Of a stretch of DNA of 5,088 nucleotides, positions 4,650 to 5,088 are shown piece by piece. Position numbers and translations under genes: made by a program. The DNA comes from Candidatus Dormiibacterota bacterium (GTDB lineage Bacteria; Chloroflexota; Dormibacteria; UBA8260; Bog-877): assembly GCA_003164475.1 (NCBI GenBank), contig PLTL01000128.1, positions 310 through 5,397 on the forward strand, given 5' to 3'. How positions within the stretch are numbered: position 1 is the stretch's first letter; every line of letters begins with the position of its first letter. The notes beneath the pieces are model-generated. The model worked only from the letters and a program-made list of their open reading frames with translations. It was not told the DNA's origin and did not search any database.

Positions 4650-4670
4650 AAACGGCCGGGGTCGTGGCCG
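4650..4670 (-). terminator. weak hairpin with short T-run downstream of the TIGR03085-like gene
   Basis: On the minus strand CGGCC, an 8-nt loop and GGCCG form a 5-bp GC stem followed directly by TTT, about 84 nt after the stop of the isomerase-like gene. It would separate that gene from the nitroreductase gene. The stem is short and only three T follow, so this is a weak call. Confidence 0.25.
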
Positions 4671-4753
4671 ACACCTATCAGGCGATCACCAGTTCGTTGG
4701 CCTGGCAGGAGACATCGGATCGAAGAAGCAGTCAATACGCATCTTGCTCTCAG

Positions 4754-5088
4754 CTACAACCTCATGTGTGCGGCCTCGACCGCAGCGACCGCGTCGTCGG
4801 GACCGCTCAGAGCGACCTCGGCCGCGGAGCGACGACCGGCCAGATAAAGCGCAAGTTCGGTGGCGTGGCCTGACAGGACTGCTGCAGGTTCAGATCCGAA
4901 TAGTCGACGTTTGCCATCGTCGCGGACTAGCTGGAGACCGAAAGGCCGCGTCTTGCGTGCAGCGCGGCGGGTGATGAACCCGCTCATTCGCCATGACAGC
5001 TCATCTAGATCCGGACGATCCGTACGCGGCCCCATGCCGTTGCTTCGGCGCGCGTCCTCGTGATGGATGAAGTACTCGAATCCGTTGA
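4754..5088 (-). CDS. C-terminal half of a TIGR03085 / maleylpyruvate isomerase-like (DinB-superfamily) metal-binding protein
   Basis: The last 110 residues of a protein whose start lies beyond the right edge (first whole codon 5086-5084). It opens with GFEYFIHHEDARRSNG. The Glu-x3-His in EYFIH matches the metal-ligand pair of mycothiol-dependent maleylpyruvate isomerase, and the FxHHEDxRR phrase is typical of the TIGR03085 branch. A basic helix follows (SGFITRRAARKTRPFGLQLV), then a short beta part (DDGKRRLFG), and the family's C-terminal run GHATELALYLAGRRSAAEVALSG, then DDAVAAVEAAHMRL and TAG. Family proteins are about 200 residues, so roughly the second half is visible. They are four-helix DinB-type proteins thought to use mycothiol and a divalent metal; the substrate here is unknown. 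An ATG at 5035 could start a shorter frame, but homology continues upstream of it, so it is not the start. The nitroreductase gene is 226 bp downstream on the same strand. Confidence 0.82.
   Translation of the reverse strand, partial: NGFEYFIHHEDARRSNGMGPRTDRPDLDELSWRMSGFITRRAARKTRPFGLQLVRDDGKRRLFGSEPAAVLSGHATELALYLAGRRSAAEVALSGPDDAVAAVEAAHMRL

Noticed and set aside
4534..4753. Promoter candidates for the nitroreductase gene, such as TTGACT upstream or TAGGCT near the start
   Set aside because: No -35/-10 pair with 16-18 bp spacing and acceptable matches could be found.
4754..5035. A 93-residue stand-alone protein starting at ATG 5035
   Set aside because: Family-typical residues (the EYFIHHED metal-ligand phrase) continue in frame upstream of that ATG to the window edge, so this is the tail of a longer protein.
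1..5088. CRISPR array, transposase, prophage or toxin-antitoxin pair
   Set aside because: There are no regularly spaced repeats with unique spacers, no DDE or serine/tyrosine recombinase motifs and no paired small genes. The 48-bp spacing seen for two unrelated repeat pairs looks coincidental.

Overview
The window is GC-rich DNA from a free-living, probably soil-type bacterium. The best guess is an actinomycete, or a neighbouring lineage with similar gene content. The reasons are a maleylpyruvate-isomerase/TIGR03085-type gene (a family tied largely to mycothiol-making actinobacteria), a luciferase-like F420-type oxidoreductase, GC-rich codon choice, and a secreted protease with Gly/Trp-rich repeats of a kind I associate with such genomes. 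No ribosomal RNA, convincing tRNA, CRISPR array or transposase is visible.

Layout. (1) Positions 1-175 are the 3' end of an unrecognised plus-strand gene. (2) Convergent to it, 280-1776 on the minus strand encodes an exported papain-fold (C39-like) cysteine peptidase with a complete Gln/Cys/His/Asn set behind five Gly/Trp-rich repeats. Its coding sequence contains an 11-base G run between the catalytic Cys and His. A TTGACA-type promoter with two abutting 10-bp repeats precedes it. (3) Positions 1777-2380 have no intact gene, but 2010-2222 on the minus strand still reads as the N-terminal part of a ComM/YifB-family ATPase, broken by two in-frame TAA stops and a deletion. (4) Positions 2381-2890 on the plus strand encode a small lipoprotein of unknown function. 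(5) Convergent to it, the minus strand carries an LLM-class flavin/F420 oxidoreductase (3021-3845). A compact nitroreductase lies upstream of it (4012-4527), and further upstream is the C-terminal half of a TIGR03085/mycothiol-dependent isomerase-like protein that runs off the window end (4754-5088).

How the genes work together. The three right-hand minus-strand genes are all small-molecule redox or thiol enzymes read in one direction. The gaps between them (166 and 226 bp) are too wide to assert one operon. The lipoprotein and the protease both act outside the cytoplasm but are not obviously linked. The ComM relic and an imperfect 20-22 bp repeat flanking the LLM gene suggest an accessory region that has been rearranged and is decaying.

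I see no convincing new multi-gene system. The observations most worth checking are the G11 tract in the protease, the broken ComM relic with its paired stop-bearing repeats, and the tandem decamer against the -35 box.
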